Below are positions 56,206 through 64,000 of a DNA stretch of 64,000 nt, one piece after another. Origin of the DNA: Pseudomonas sp. Leaf58. GTDB lineage: Bacteria > Pseudomonadota > Gammaproteobacteria > Pseudomonadales > Pseudomonadaceae. Below the pieces are notes generated by a model that ran no database searches, was not told the origin of the DNA, and worked only from the letters and a program-made list of their open reading frames with translations. Each line of letters opens with the position of its first letter. Position 1 is the first letter of the stretch. A program made the position numbers and the translations under genes. The stretch lies in NCBI RefSeq assembly GCF_003627215.1, contig NZ_CP032677.1, positions 811,501 to 875,500 of the forward strand. Direction: 5' to 3'.

Positions 56206-58923
56206 ATGACAGATCTGTCCCGTACGCATGGATTCGCCAGCCAGGCCCTGGGCCTGCTGGACGGGCGTTTCTTCCGGCCGCCACTGCCGGATGGCCATGT
56301 GCCGCGCTTGCGCCTGTGTCAGCGTTTGCATACGGGGCTCGCTGGGCGGCTGCTGCTGGTCAATGCCCCAGCGGGTTTTGGCAAAAGCTCCCTGGCCATC
56401 GAATTTTGCCAAGCGCTACCCGAACACTGGCGTAGCCTGTGGCTGGGCCTCAGCCAGCGCGATGCTGACCCTGGGCGCTTCCTCGAACGCCTGCTCGAAG
56501 GCCTGCAGCAGTACTGCCCGGCGCTGGGCGGCCAGGCCATGGGCCTACTGAAAATGCGCCAGCGCCACCAGCCGTTCGCCTTCGAGGAATGGCTCGACGG
56601 CCTGCTCGACGAGCTGGCGCAGTACCTGCAAGCCGATACCCCGTTGTTGCTGGTGCTGGATGACTATCACCTGGCCCAGGGGGCCGTGCTGGACCGTTGC
56701 TTGCAGTTCTTCCTCAATCACCTGCCCCCCGGCCTGGTGCTGCTGGTCACCAGCCGCCAGCGCCCGGACTGGCACTTGGCGCGCCTGCGCCTGTCGCGGC
56801 AACTGGTCGAACTCAACGAGCAGGACTTGCGCCTTACCGCCGAAGAGTCGCTGGCGGTAATCGGCCGCCAGCCCACCGGCCTGCGGGGCCAGGCCCTGGA
56901 CAATCTGATCCAGCGCAGCGACGGCTGGGTGGCCGGCTTGCGCTTCTGGCAGTTGGCGGCCAGCGAGTGCGCTGACGAACAAGCCTTGCCCCAGGCCCTG
57001 CATGGCGGCGAAGGCCTGATCCGCGACTACCTGCTTGAAGAAGTCATCGACATGCTGCCCGCCGACGTGCAGGCCTTTCTGGACGATACGGCCTGCCAGG
57101 AGCGCTTTTGCGCCCCGCTGTGCGATGCCGTGCGGGGCCGCCACGACAGTGCGGCAATCCTGCGCTTCCTGCAGGCGCACCAAGTGTTTTTGGTGCCGCT
57201 GGACGAGCATGGCCACTGGTTCCGCTATCACCACCTGTTCTCCGACCTGTTGCGCAGCCGCCAGGCCAGCGAGCCGCTGGCAGCTTTGCAGTTGCGTGCT
57301 TGCCGCTGGTTCGAAAGCCAGGGCTTGCTGGACGAGGCGGTGGAGCAGGCGCTGCGTGCCGGCCACCTCGACGTTGCCGCCGACCTGGTGCAGAGCCTGT
57401 CAGAGGAGCAGTTGCTGGCCGAACAGAACGTCGGCATGTTGCTGCGCTGGAAGATGGACCTGCCCGACAGCTTGCTGATCAGCACGCCGCGGCTGATCGT
57501 GTTGTACAGCTGGGCGCTGGGCCTGGCCTGCCAGCTGGATGCCGCCGAGGAGCTTGCCGGTTACCTCAGCCGCTTCCTGCCTGCGCCCTCGGCCACCGCG
57601 CAAAAGTCCATGCTGGCCCAATGGCTGGCGCTGAGCGGTGTCATCGCCCGTGGCCGTGGCGACCGTGAGCGCACCCTGGCCTATTGCGGCGAAGCGCTGC
57701 AGAGCCTGCCGAGCAAGCGTTATGGCCAACGCTTGGTGTGCTTGTCGACATTGTCCAACCTGGCCATTGCCGACGGTGATTTCTGGCGGGCCCGTGGCTG
57801 GAACCGCGAGGCCCTGGAGCTGGCCCAGCGTGTCGACAACCCGTTGTTCGAGGCCCTGGCCCATTACGACCGGGCGCGGGTGCTGCATGCCCGTGGCGAG
57901 GTGTTGCGCGCGTTGGATGAGGTGCGCCACGGGCTGCAGCGCCTGCAAGGGCTTTCGGCACAGCGCCTGTATGCCGTGCGCGCCCGCTTGACCCTGTACG
58001 AAGGTTACCTGCTGGTCTCGCGCCTGCAGCCGGCCCAAGGCCGTGCCCGCTTGCGCGCTGGGCTAGGCGAGGCGCGGGCGTGTCGGGATATCAGTGTGCT
58101 CATCGGCCACTGCGTGATCGCGACGCTCGACGGCCGGGAAGGGCAGTTTGCTGAGGCCTTTGCCGAGCTGGCCGAGGCTGAGCGGCTGATGCACATCTGG
58201 GATGTGCCGCCGGTGTACTACCTGGCCATGATTACCTTGGTCAAATGCGAGCTGTGGCTGGCCCAGGGGCGCATCGACCTGGCCGAGTCATGGTTGCTGC
58301 GCCTGGGCCAGACCTATGGCGGCGAGCAACCGGCAGCGGCCCCGGAGTTTCACCCGTTGTTGCCACTGCACATCGCCTTGCAGCAGGCGTTGCTTGAACG
58401 TATCCAGTCGCGTAGCGACGACGCGGCACAGCGCCTGGCCGGCCTGGTCGAGCGCGGCCAGGCCAGTGGCTGCATGCTGCTCAGCGTCAGCGCTTTGTGC
58501 CAATGGCTTGCCTTGTTGCTGGGCGAAGGCCGCGAAGCGCAGGCCGCGCAGCTGTTGCCCAAGCTGCTGGAGGCTGCCCAGGGTGGCGTGTTGCAACCCT
58601 TCCAACCATTGCTGCAGCAGCACCCGCAGTGGCTACACGAGCAGTTGCACGCCGCTGCCGCTTGCCCGGTACAGGCCGAGCTGCTCAAACGCCTGCCCGC
58701 GCTGCCCAGTGCCAGCACAGGCAGCGGTGAAGCCCTGAGCGGCCGAGAACTGGCCGTGCTCGAGCTAATTGCCCAAGGCTGCTCCAACCAGCAAATCAGC
58801 GAGCGGTTGTTCATTTCCTTGCACACTGTGAAAACCCACGCCAGCCACATCAATAGCAAGCTGGGGGTGGAGCGGCGCACGCAAGCAGTGGCCAAAGCCA
58901 AATCCCTCGGCTTACTGGCGTGA
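56206..58923 (+). CDS. MalT-like LuxR-family regulator
   Basis: 905 aa. STAND-type NTPase: Walker A NAPAGFGKS at 53-61, Walker B LLLVLDDYH about 143-151. A long helical, TPR-like sensor region spans about 380-830. The C-terminal LuxR HTH (SGRELAVLELIAQGCSNQQISERLFISLHTVKTH) begins about residue 840. Such ATP-dependent activators bind an inducer and switch on a neighbouring operon. Position after the acyl-CoA synthetase and DUF1302-DUF1329 genes suggests it controls those, with a fatty-acid-like inducer as inference. Confidence 0.9.
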   Translation: MTDLSRTHGFASQALGLLDGRFFRPPLPDGHVPRLRLCQRLHTGLAGRLLLVNAPAGFGKSSLAIEFCQALPEHWRSLWLGLSQRDADPGRFLERLLEGLQQYCPALGGQAMGLLKMRQRHQPFAFEEWLDGLLDELAQYLQADTPLLLVLDDYHLAQGAVLDRCLQFFLNHLPPGLVLLVTSRQRPDWHLARLRLSRQLVELNEQDLRLTAEESLAVIGRQPTGLRGQALDNLIQRSDGWVAGLRFWQLAASECADEQALPQALHGGEGLIRDYLLEEVIDMLPADVQAFLDDTACQERFCAPLCDAVRGRHDSAAILRFLQAHQVFLVPLDEHGHWFRYHHLFSDLLRSRQASEPLAALQLRACRWFESQGLLDEAVEQALRAGHLDVAADLVQSLSEEQLLAEQNVGMLLRWKMDLPDSLLISTPRLIVLYSWALGLACQLDAAEELAGYLSRFLPAPSATAQKSMLAQWLALSGVIARGRGDRERTLAYCGEALQSLPSKRYGQRLVCLSTLSNLAIADGDFWRARGWNREALELAQRVDNPLFEALAHYDRARVLHARGEVLRALDEVRHGLQRLQGLSAQRLYAVRARLTLYEGYLLVSRLQPAQGRARLRAGLGEARACRDISVLIGHCVIATLDGREGQFAEAFAELAEAERLMHIWDVPPVYYLAMITLVKCELWLAQGRIDLAESWLLRLGQTYGGEQPAAAPEFHPLLPLHIALQQALLERIQSRSDDAAQRLAGLVERGQASGCMLLSVSALCQWLALLLGEGREAQAAQLLPKLLEAAQGGVLQPFQPLLQQHPQWLHEQLHAAAACPVQAELLKRLPALPSASTGSGEALSGRELAVLELIAQGCSNQQISERLFISLHTVKTHASHINSKLGVERRTQAVAKAKSLGLLA

Positions 58924-59082
58924 CACTGGCCGTGCGGGGTTTTGCCCGCTAAAGTGATGGCCTGAGGCCATGGTTGGTGGCTGCACGCGCTCTACCCTCA
59001 TGTTGTTCGACCGGCTGCCGATACAGCGATCGGTGGCATCGCCTCGCGCGATTTTTCAATCATTCCAAGGCAGGTCGTGTTG

Positions 59083-60690
59083 ATGCTGCAGTTCGGGCAA
59101 AAGAGCTTTCTGATCGTCGACGACTTTACCGACTTCCGCACGTCGACCCGTTCCATGCTGCGCGAGTTGGGCGTGCGCGATGTGGACACCGCCGACAGCG
59201 GCGAGCAGGCGCTGCGCATGTGTGCGCAGAAACGCTATGACTTCATTCTGCAGGACTTCCACCTGGGCGATGGCAAGAAGAACGGCCAGCAGGTGCTCGA
59301 AGACCTGATCATCGACAAGCACATCAGTCATGAGTGCGTGTTCATCATGGTCACGGCCGAGAGCAGCCAGGCCATTGTGCTCAGTGCCATCGAGCACGAG
59401 CCCGATGCGTACCTGACCAAGCCGTTCAACCGGGTTGGCCTGGCCCAGCGCGTCGAGAAACTGTACCAGCGCAAGACCTTGCTCAAGCCAATTCTGCAGG
59501 CGCTGGACCGCAATCGCCCGGCCGAAGTGCTGGCAGCGTGCGCCGAGCTGTGCAAGCGGGACCCTCGCCTGGCCCCGCTGTGCCTGCGTTACCGGGCCGA
59601 CGCCCTGCGCAATCTCAACCGCTTCGACGAACTGGAGAAGTTCCTCAAGGCCATTCTGGCTAGCCGCCCGCAGCCGTGGGTGTATGCGGCGTTGGGCAGC
59701 CTGATGCACAAGCGTGGCCAGAACGCGCAGGCCCAGGGTGTGTATGAGCAAGCGCTCAAGGCGTTCCCGATCATGCCAGGCCTGTACGATGGCATGGCCG
59801 AGGTGCTGGTGGCCCAGGGCGATACCCGGCGTGCGCAAAACTTGCTTGAAGAAGCCGTGCGCCTGTCGCCACTGTCGGTGCGCCGGCAGTCGACACTGGG
59901 CAAGCTGGCGCTGGAAAACGAAGACTTCGAGAGCGCATCGAAGGCATTCCGGCATGCGGTGAACCAGGGGCAGAGCTCGCGCTACAAGGATGCTGAAAAC
60001 AACCTTGGCTTGGTGCAGGCGCTGATGAGCAAGAACGCAGGTTTTGGCCTGGATGCGCGCACCCGGGTCGAGATCAATACCACGCTCAGCGAAGTGGCCA
60101 AGGAAAACCCCGAGGACCAAGGCCTGCAGGTACGCGCGCGGATGATGAAGGCCGCCAGCCTGCAGCAGGCTGGCGACCCGGAAACGGCCGCCAAGCTGAC
60201 CGAGCAGGCGATTCAACGCTTGGACAAGATGAACCAGTTCTTCTCGGTCGATTCGGCCCTGACCGTTGCCGCGCAGTTGCAGGCCATGGGCCAGGAAGCT
60301 GCCGCCATCGGCGTGCTGAAGAACTGTGTGGAAAGTTATGGCGATGACCCCAAGGTCATGGAAAAAGTGGGCAAGCTGACGGACGACCCCAGCGTGCTCA
60401 ACGCCATCACCGAAGCGGTCACCCTCAACCGCCAGGGTGTGCGCAGTTACCAGGGAGGCCAGCTCGGCGAGGCGTTGCAGATGTTCCGCAAGGCACTGGG
60501 TATGCAGCCGAAGAACATCAGCATCGCCCTCAACACCGCCCAGGCGCTGCTGCGCATTGGTGGTGACAACCCTCAGCCCGCGATCATGCAGGAATGCCGC
60601 GACGCCTTGACCAGCGTGGCCGGTATCCCCGCCAGCGACAACCGCTACGACCGCTACCGCAAACTGCACATCCGAGTGTTCGGCGCATGA
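59083..60690 (+). CDS. CheY-like receiver fused to TPR repeats
   Basis: 535 aa from the ATG at 59083. The receiver has acidic pocket D13/D14, phosphoacceptor D58 (FILQDFHLG), T91 (MVTAESS) and K113 (LTKPFN), so it looks active. From about residue 130 the protein is helical TPR-like repeats to the end and has no DNA-binding or enzymatic output. It probably works by protein contact. It overlaps the next gene, a histidine-kinase-like ATPase, by 4 nt (ATGA). Confidence 0.9.
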   Translation: MLQFGQKSFLIVDDFTDFRTSTRSMLRELGVRDVDTADSGEQALRMCAQKRYDFILQDFHLGDGKKNGQQVLEDLIIDKHISHECVFIMVTAESSQAIVLSAIEHEPDAYLTKPFNRVGLAQRVEKLYQRKTLLKPILQALDRNRPAEVLAACAELCKRDPRLAPLCLRYRADALRNLNRFDELEKFLKAILASRPQPWVYAALGSLMHKRGQNAQAQGVYEQALKAFPIMPGLYDGMAEVLVAQGDTRRAQNLLEEAVRLSPLSVRRQSTLGKLALENEDFESASKAFRHAVNQGQSSRYKDAENNLGLVQALMSKNAGFGLDARTRVEINTTLSEVAKENPEDQGLQVRARMMKAASLQQAGDPETAAKLTEQAIQRLDKMNQFFSVDSALTVAAQLQAMGQEAAAIGVLKNCVESYGDDPKVMEKVGKLTDDPSVLNAITEAVTLNRQGVRSYQGGQLGEALQMFRKALGMQPKNISIALNTAQALLRIGGDNPQPAIMQECRDALTSVAGIPASDNRYDRYRKLHIRVFGA

Positions 60691-61379
60691 ATCAAGACAA
60701 TCAGGGGCTGGATTTTTCCACGGTGATCGCCTCCACCGTGCACGACCTGAAGAACACCCTGTCCGCGCTGATCCAGTCCCACAGCCAGTGGGTGCAGCGC
60801 TTGCCCGAGGAGCTGCGCGGGGGGGCTGAGCAAGGGGTGATGGAGCACGAGTTCCGTCACCTCAACGGCATGCTGGTGCAGCTGCTGGGGCTGTACAAAC
60901 TGGGGGTGAACCAACTGCCGGTGTGCCCGGACTACCACGAACTGGACGACTTCATCGAAGCCCAATTGGCCGCGCACGAGGAAGTCCTCAAGCACAAGGA
61001 CATCCTGGCTACCTGGCGCATCGACACCGATAACCCATTGGGCTTCTTCGACCGTGAACTGGTGGCCTCGGTCATCGCCAACGTGATCACCAACGCCACC
61101 CGCTTTGCGGCGCATGCTTTGCTGATCACCATCGAGGAAGCGGACAACCAGTTGGTCATCTGCGTCAACGATGACGGCCCAGGTTATCCACAGCGCATGC
61201 TTGAACGCCAGGAAGAGTTTATTCAAGGTATCGATTCGAACAGCGGCAGCACCGGCCTAGGTCTGTATTTTGCGGCGCGAATCGCCGCGTTGCATGAAAG
61301 CGGCGGGGTGCGTGGGCGGATTGAGATCTCTAATGGTGGGGCGCTTGGGGGTGGCTTGTTCAGGTTGTTCTTGCCGTAA
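60687..61379 (+). CDS. Small histidine-kinase-like ATPase
   Basis: 230 aa from the ATG at 60687. H-box-like STVHDLKNTLSALI with H19, then an HATPase_c core: N-box NVITNAT, G1 NDDGPGYP, and G2 GSTGLGLYFA. There is no membrane segment or sensor domain, so it is cytoplasmic. Overlap with the receiver-TPR gene suggests a paired kinase or phosphatase and partner. Confidence 0.88.
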   Translation: MNQDNQGLDFSTVIASTVHDLKNTLSALIQSHSQWVQRLPEELRGGAEQGVMEHEFRHLNGMLVQLLGLYKLGVNQLPVCPDYHELDDFIEAQLAAHEEVLKHKDILATWRIDTDNPLGFFDRELVASVIANVITNATRFAAHALLITIEEADNQLVICVNDDGPGYPQRMLERQEEFIQGIDSNSGSTGLGLYFAARIAALHESGGVRGRIEISNGGALGGGLFRLFLP

Positions 61380-61417
61380 GCATGTCGTGTGGCTTGTGGG
61401 GTAGGGCTTGATTGTTG

Positions 61418-61472
61418 TGTCGCCTGCAAGATCGAGCGCCGCCCCGCGTGGTGCTCGATCTTGCAGGCGACA
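61418..61472. repeat. 20-bp perfect inverted repeat
   Basis: TGTCGCCTGCAAGATCGAGC is exactly complementary to 61453-61472, with a 15-nt centre. The GATCGAGC part is shared with the long inverted repeat at 22829-23073, so the two belong to the same repeat family. It lies after the kinase gene and may act as its terminator. Confidence 0.85.
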
Positions 61473-61558
61473 AACCGGTCAAGGCATGAACCTCGTGCAC
61501 CCGCCGTATTTTCCTGTCAGGCTCTTGGCAAAACCCTAGTTTTGCCACCGAGTACACA

Positions 61559-62203
61559 ATGACCCAAGCCCCGCCTGCGCTCATCCGTGAAACCTTCCCC
61601 GTAGGCCCCTTGCAATGCAATTGCACCCTGATCGGCGACCCGCTGACCAAAAAGGCCATCGTCGTCGACCCGGGCGGTGACCCAGACAAAATCCTTGCCC
61701 GCCTGCAGGCCCATGGCCTGACGCTGGTGAGCATCATCCATACCCATGCGCACTTCGATCACTTTCTCGCTTCGGGCAAGCTCAAGGAGCTGACCGGCGC
61801 CACGTTGCACCTGCACAAGGATGACCAGGCGCTGTGGGATAACCTGGAAATGCAGTGCCAGATGTTCGGCGTGCCCTACACGCCGGTGCCTGCGCCAGAC
61901 CGCTGGCTGGGTGATGACGAAGCGCTGGCCTGTGGCTGTGGTGTGGCCCTGCATACCCCCGGCCACACACCGGGGTCGATGAGTTTCTGGTTTGCCGATG
62001 CCAAGCTGCTGATCGCCGGCGATACCCTGTTCCGCCGTGGCATCGGCCGTACCGATTTGTGGGGCGGCGACCAGCGGGCCATCGTGCGTTCCATCAAGGA
62101 GCGGCTGTACCGGCTGGACGAGGAGGCTACCGTGGTGACCGGCCACGGTCCCGATACCCGCTTGGGCGACGAAATGCGTGAAAACCCCTTCGTGCGGGCC
62201 TGA
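61559..62203 (+). CDS. Metallo-beta-lactamase-fold hydrolase (GloB-like)
   Basis: 214 aa. Metal motif THAHFDH, the later His in TPGHTPG, and the final GHGPDTRLGDE segment define a zinc hydrolase of the MBL fold, closest in feel to small glyoxalase II-like proteins. It may cleave S-lactoylglutathione-type thioesters. Cytoplasmic; substrate not shown. Confidence 0.9.
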   Translation: MTQAPPALIRETFPVGPLQCNCTLIGDPLTKKAIVVDPGGDPDKILARLQAHGLTLVSIIHTHAHFDHFLASGKLKELTGATLHLHKDDQALWDNLEMQCQMFGVPYTPVPAPDRWLGDDEALACGCGVALHTPGHTPGSMSFWFADAKLLIAGDTLFRRGIGRTDLWGGDQRAIVRSIKERLYRLDEEATVVTGHGPDTRLGDEMRENPFVRA

Positions 62204-62311
62204 TGGCACATGAAGGCACTTTCATGGAATTTTTTCTTACCGTTGTAATCCAAGGCAGGCATAGATCCCTTTACGATCTGCCGCATTCATGAATTTAGTA
62301 GGAGCTTGTCC

Positions 62312-63022
62312 ATGTTCACCATGCGTCGTCTGATTATCGTCGCAACCGCCGCTGCCCTGATGACCGGTTGTGCCGGCCAGAGTCCTTATGACAATCAGGG
62401 TCAAGCGCAGGGCTCCACCGGGATGAGCAAAACCGCCAAGTACGGCGGCCTCGGCGCGCTAGCCGGTGCTATTGCCGGTGCCGCCATCGATCACAACAAC
62501 CGTGGCAAGGGCGCACTGATTGGCGCCGCCGCGGTGGGTGCCGCCGCCGCCGGTTATGGCTACTACGCCGACAAGCAGGAAGCCGAACTGCGCGCGCAAA
62601 TGGCCAACACCGGTGTCGAAGTGCAGCGCCAGGGTGACCAGATCAAGCTGATCATGCCGGGCAACATCACCTTCGCCACCGACTCGGCCAACATCGCGCC
62701 AAGCTTCTACTCGCCGCTGAACAACCTGGCTGGCTCGTTCAAGCAGTTCAACCAGAACACCATCGAAGTGGTTGGTTTCACCGACAGCACCGGCAGCCGC
62801 CAGCACAACATGGACCTGTCCCAGCGCCGTGCGCAGGCGGTCAGCACCTACCTGACCTCGCAAGGTGTGGACGCCTCGCGTATCTCCGCGCGCGGCATGG
62901 GCCCGGACCAGCCTATCGCCAGCAATGCCGACGCCAATGGCCGTGCCCAGAACCGCCGGGTTGAAGTGAACCTGAAGCCTATTCCGGGTCAGCAGTATGA
63001 CCAAGGGCAGGTTCAGCAGTAA
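62312..63022 (+). CDS. OmpA-family lipoprotein (YiaD-like)
   Basis: 236 aa from the ATG at 62312 with AGGAG 7 nt upstream. Lipobox LMTGC. A glycine-zipper region (residues about 45-85: GGLGALAGAIAGAAI and AAVGAAAAGYGYY) precedes the OmpA C-terminal domain (GFTDSTGSRQHNMDLSQRRAQAV), which binds peptidoglycan. It anchors the outer membrane to the wall. A strong terminator follows. Confidence 0.93.
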   Translation: MFTMRRLIIVATAAALMTGCAGQSPYDNQGQAQGSTGMSKTAKYGGLGALAGAIAGAAIDHNNRGKGALIGAAAVGAAAAGYGYYADKQEAELRAQMANTGVEVQRQGDQIKLIMPGNITFATDSANIAPSFYSPLNNLAGSFKQFNQNTIEVVGFTDSTGSRQHNMDLSQRRAQAVSTYLTSQGVDASRISARGMGPDQPIASNADANGRAQNRRVEVNLKPIPGQQYDQGQVQQ

Positions 63023-63032
63023 GGCATCAATC

Positions 63033-63060
63033 CTGGGGCCGCAAAGCGGCCCCAGTTTTT
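63033..63060. terminator. Rho-independent terminator of the OmpA-family gene
   Basis: 10-bp perfect stem CTGGGGCCGC / GCGGCCCCAG with loop AAA and TTTTT. It also lies just past the stop of the convergent pta gene and may serve both. Confidence 0.93.
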
Positions 63061-64000
63061 AGCGCACCACGCTTGCCTGTATCGCCGTCAGGGCAATGGT
63101 ATGCACGATATCGTCGACCTGAGCCCCACGCGGCAAGTCGTTCACCGGCTTGCGCAAGCCCTGCAGCATTGGCCCCAGGCTGACCCCGTCGGTGCTGCGC
63201 TGCACCGCCTTGTGCGTGGTATTGCCGGTATTCAGGTCGGGGAACACGAACACCGTGGCGCGCCCGGCCACCGGGCTGCCCGGCGCCAATTCGCGGGCGA
63301 TTGCCGGGTTGGCCGCCGCGTCGTACTGCAACGGCCCATCGATCAGCAGCGCTTGCTCAGCACCCTGTGCCAGGCGAGTCGCTTCGCGCACCTTCTCGAC
63401 TTCCTCGTCACTGGCCGAATCACTTGAATAACTGATCATCGCTACCCGCGGCGCGATACCGAAGGCGTGCGCCGATTCGGCACTCTGCCGGGCGATCTCG
63501 GCCAGTTCCGCGGCGCTCGGGTGCGGGTTCATCACGCAGTCGCCGTACACCAGCACCTGTTCGGGGAACAGCATGAAGAACACCGATGACACCAAGCTTG
63601 AGCCCGGCGCGGTCTTGATCAGTTGCAGGGCGGGGCGGATGGTGTTGGCGGTGGAGTGGACCAGGCCCGAAACCAGGCCGTCCACTTCGTCCAGGGCCAA
63701 CATCATGGTGCCTATCACTACCGGGTCTTCCAGTTGCTGCTCGGCCATGGGCGCATTGAGGTTTTTGCTTTTGCGCAGTTCGACCATCGGCTCTACATAG
63801 CGCCCGCGAATCAGCTCTGGGTCGAGAATCTCGAGGCCTGGCGGCAAGGTGATGCCTTGGGCGCGAGCCACGGCGTCGACATCCTCAGGCTTGGCCAGCA
63901 GCACGCAACGGGCGATGCCGCGGGCCTGGCAAATGGCCGCAGCCTGCACCAGCAGCGGTTCGGCGCCTTCTGGCAGGACGATACGTTTGTTGGCCTGCTG
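63059..64000 (-). CDS. pta: Phosphate acetyltransferase, C-terminal part
   Basis: The frame is open through the right edge, where it reads [13 protein letters not shown], the start of the PTA_PTB catalytic domain; the N-terminal P-loop/DRTGG part lies outside the window. [15 protein letters not shown] and the terminal [17 protein letters not shown] segments confirm Pta. It interconverts acetyl-CoA and acetyl phosphate. Confidence 0.93.
   Translation of the reverse strand, partial: QQANKRIVLPEGAEPLLVQAAAICQARGIARCVLLAKPEDVDAVARAQGITLPPGLEILDPELIRGRYVEPMVELRKSKNLNAPMAEQQLEDPVVIGTMMLALDEVDGLVSGLVHSTANTIRPALQLIKTAPGSSLVSSVFFMLFPEQVLVYGDCVMNPHPSAAELAEIARQSAESAHAFGIAPRVAMISYSSDSASDEEVEKVREATRLAQGAEQALLIDGPLQYDAAANPAIARELAPGSPVAGRATVFVFPDLNTGNTTHKAVQRSTDGVSLGPMLQGLRKPVNDLPRGAQVDDIVHTIALTAIQASVVR

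Overview
The window comes from a chromosome of the Pseudomonas putida group. The evidence is gene content and order (SulP transporter, ychF, pth, rplY, prs, tRNA-Gln, ispE, lolB, TPR lipoprotein, hemA, prfA, prmC, moeB, murI), high-GC codon use, and many GCGGG...CCCGC REP palindromes. This placement rests on remembered synteny and protein motifs; no database search was run.

Region 1 (1-10.45 kb): the 3' part of a Fic gene, a CorA-type transporter remnant, a YcaC-like hydrolase, a PPK2 kinase, a CPA2 antiporter, an AI-2E permease and a three-gene efflux operon (outer-membrane lipoprotein, HlyD adaptor, DUF2955 inner-membrane protein). A SulP-STAS transporter on the minus strand closes it.

Region 2 (about 10.65-15.87 kb) is the accessory part. 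It is a compact integrative element inserted in the 3' end of ychF. A P4-type tyrosine integrase lies at the ychF side. A displaced copy of the last codons of ychF, followed by the presumed original ychF terminator, marks the far side. The element supplies ychF with a new 3' end and a new terminator. Its cargo is a TOTE-type archaeo-eukaryotic primase fused to a superfamily 2 helicase (790 aa), plus about 1.2 kb without a convincing gene but rich in strong hairpins, best read as a large structured RNA on the + strand. This primase-helicase plus RNA-like locus is the best candidate for an undescribed system.

Region 3 (15.8-28.6 kb): housekeeping translation, nucleotide, isoprenoid, haem and cell-wall genes (ychF-pth, rplY, prs, tRNA-Gln, ispE-lolB, TPR lipoprotein; divergent hemA-prfA-prmC-moeB-murI; pagL). 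The TPR lipoprotein/hemA gap holds a nearly perfect 76-bp inverted repeat and three 33-bp direct repeats.

Region 4 (28.6-35.9 kb): a probable light-responsive block with SDR, photolyase, MerR/LitR-like regulator, DUF523-DUF1722 protein and flavoprotein on the minus strand, then TIGR01777 and hemH on the plus strand. Three TGTACA-N12-TGTATA-type operators lie in the gaps.

Region 5 (36-50.3 kb): pyrimidine/purine salvage (uraA-upp, hpt), mqo, small conserved genes, YajG lipoprotein, acyltransferase, CPXCG and DUF2007 proteins, SRAP protein, M48 protease, a GCTTGCA heptamer array, a TMEM165/GDT1 exporter behind a yybP-ykoY manganese riboswitch, rsmC and a 2-hydroxyacid dehydrogenase.

Region 6 (50.6-64 kb): an AlkK-like acyl-CoA synthetase, DUF1302 and DUF1329 proteins followed by a MalT-like LuxR regulator; a CheY-TPR protein overlapping a small histidine-kinase-like ATPase; a GloB-like hydrolase; an OmpA-family lipoprotein; and the C-terminal part of phosphate acetyltransferase, cut by the window edge.
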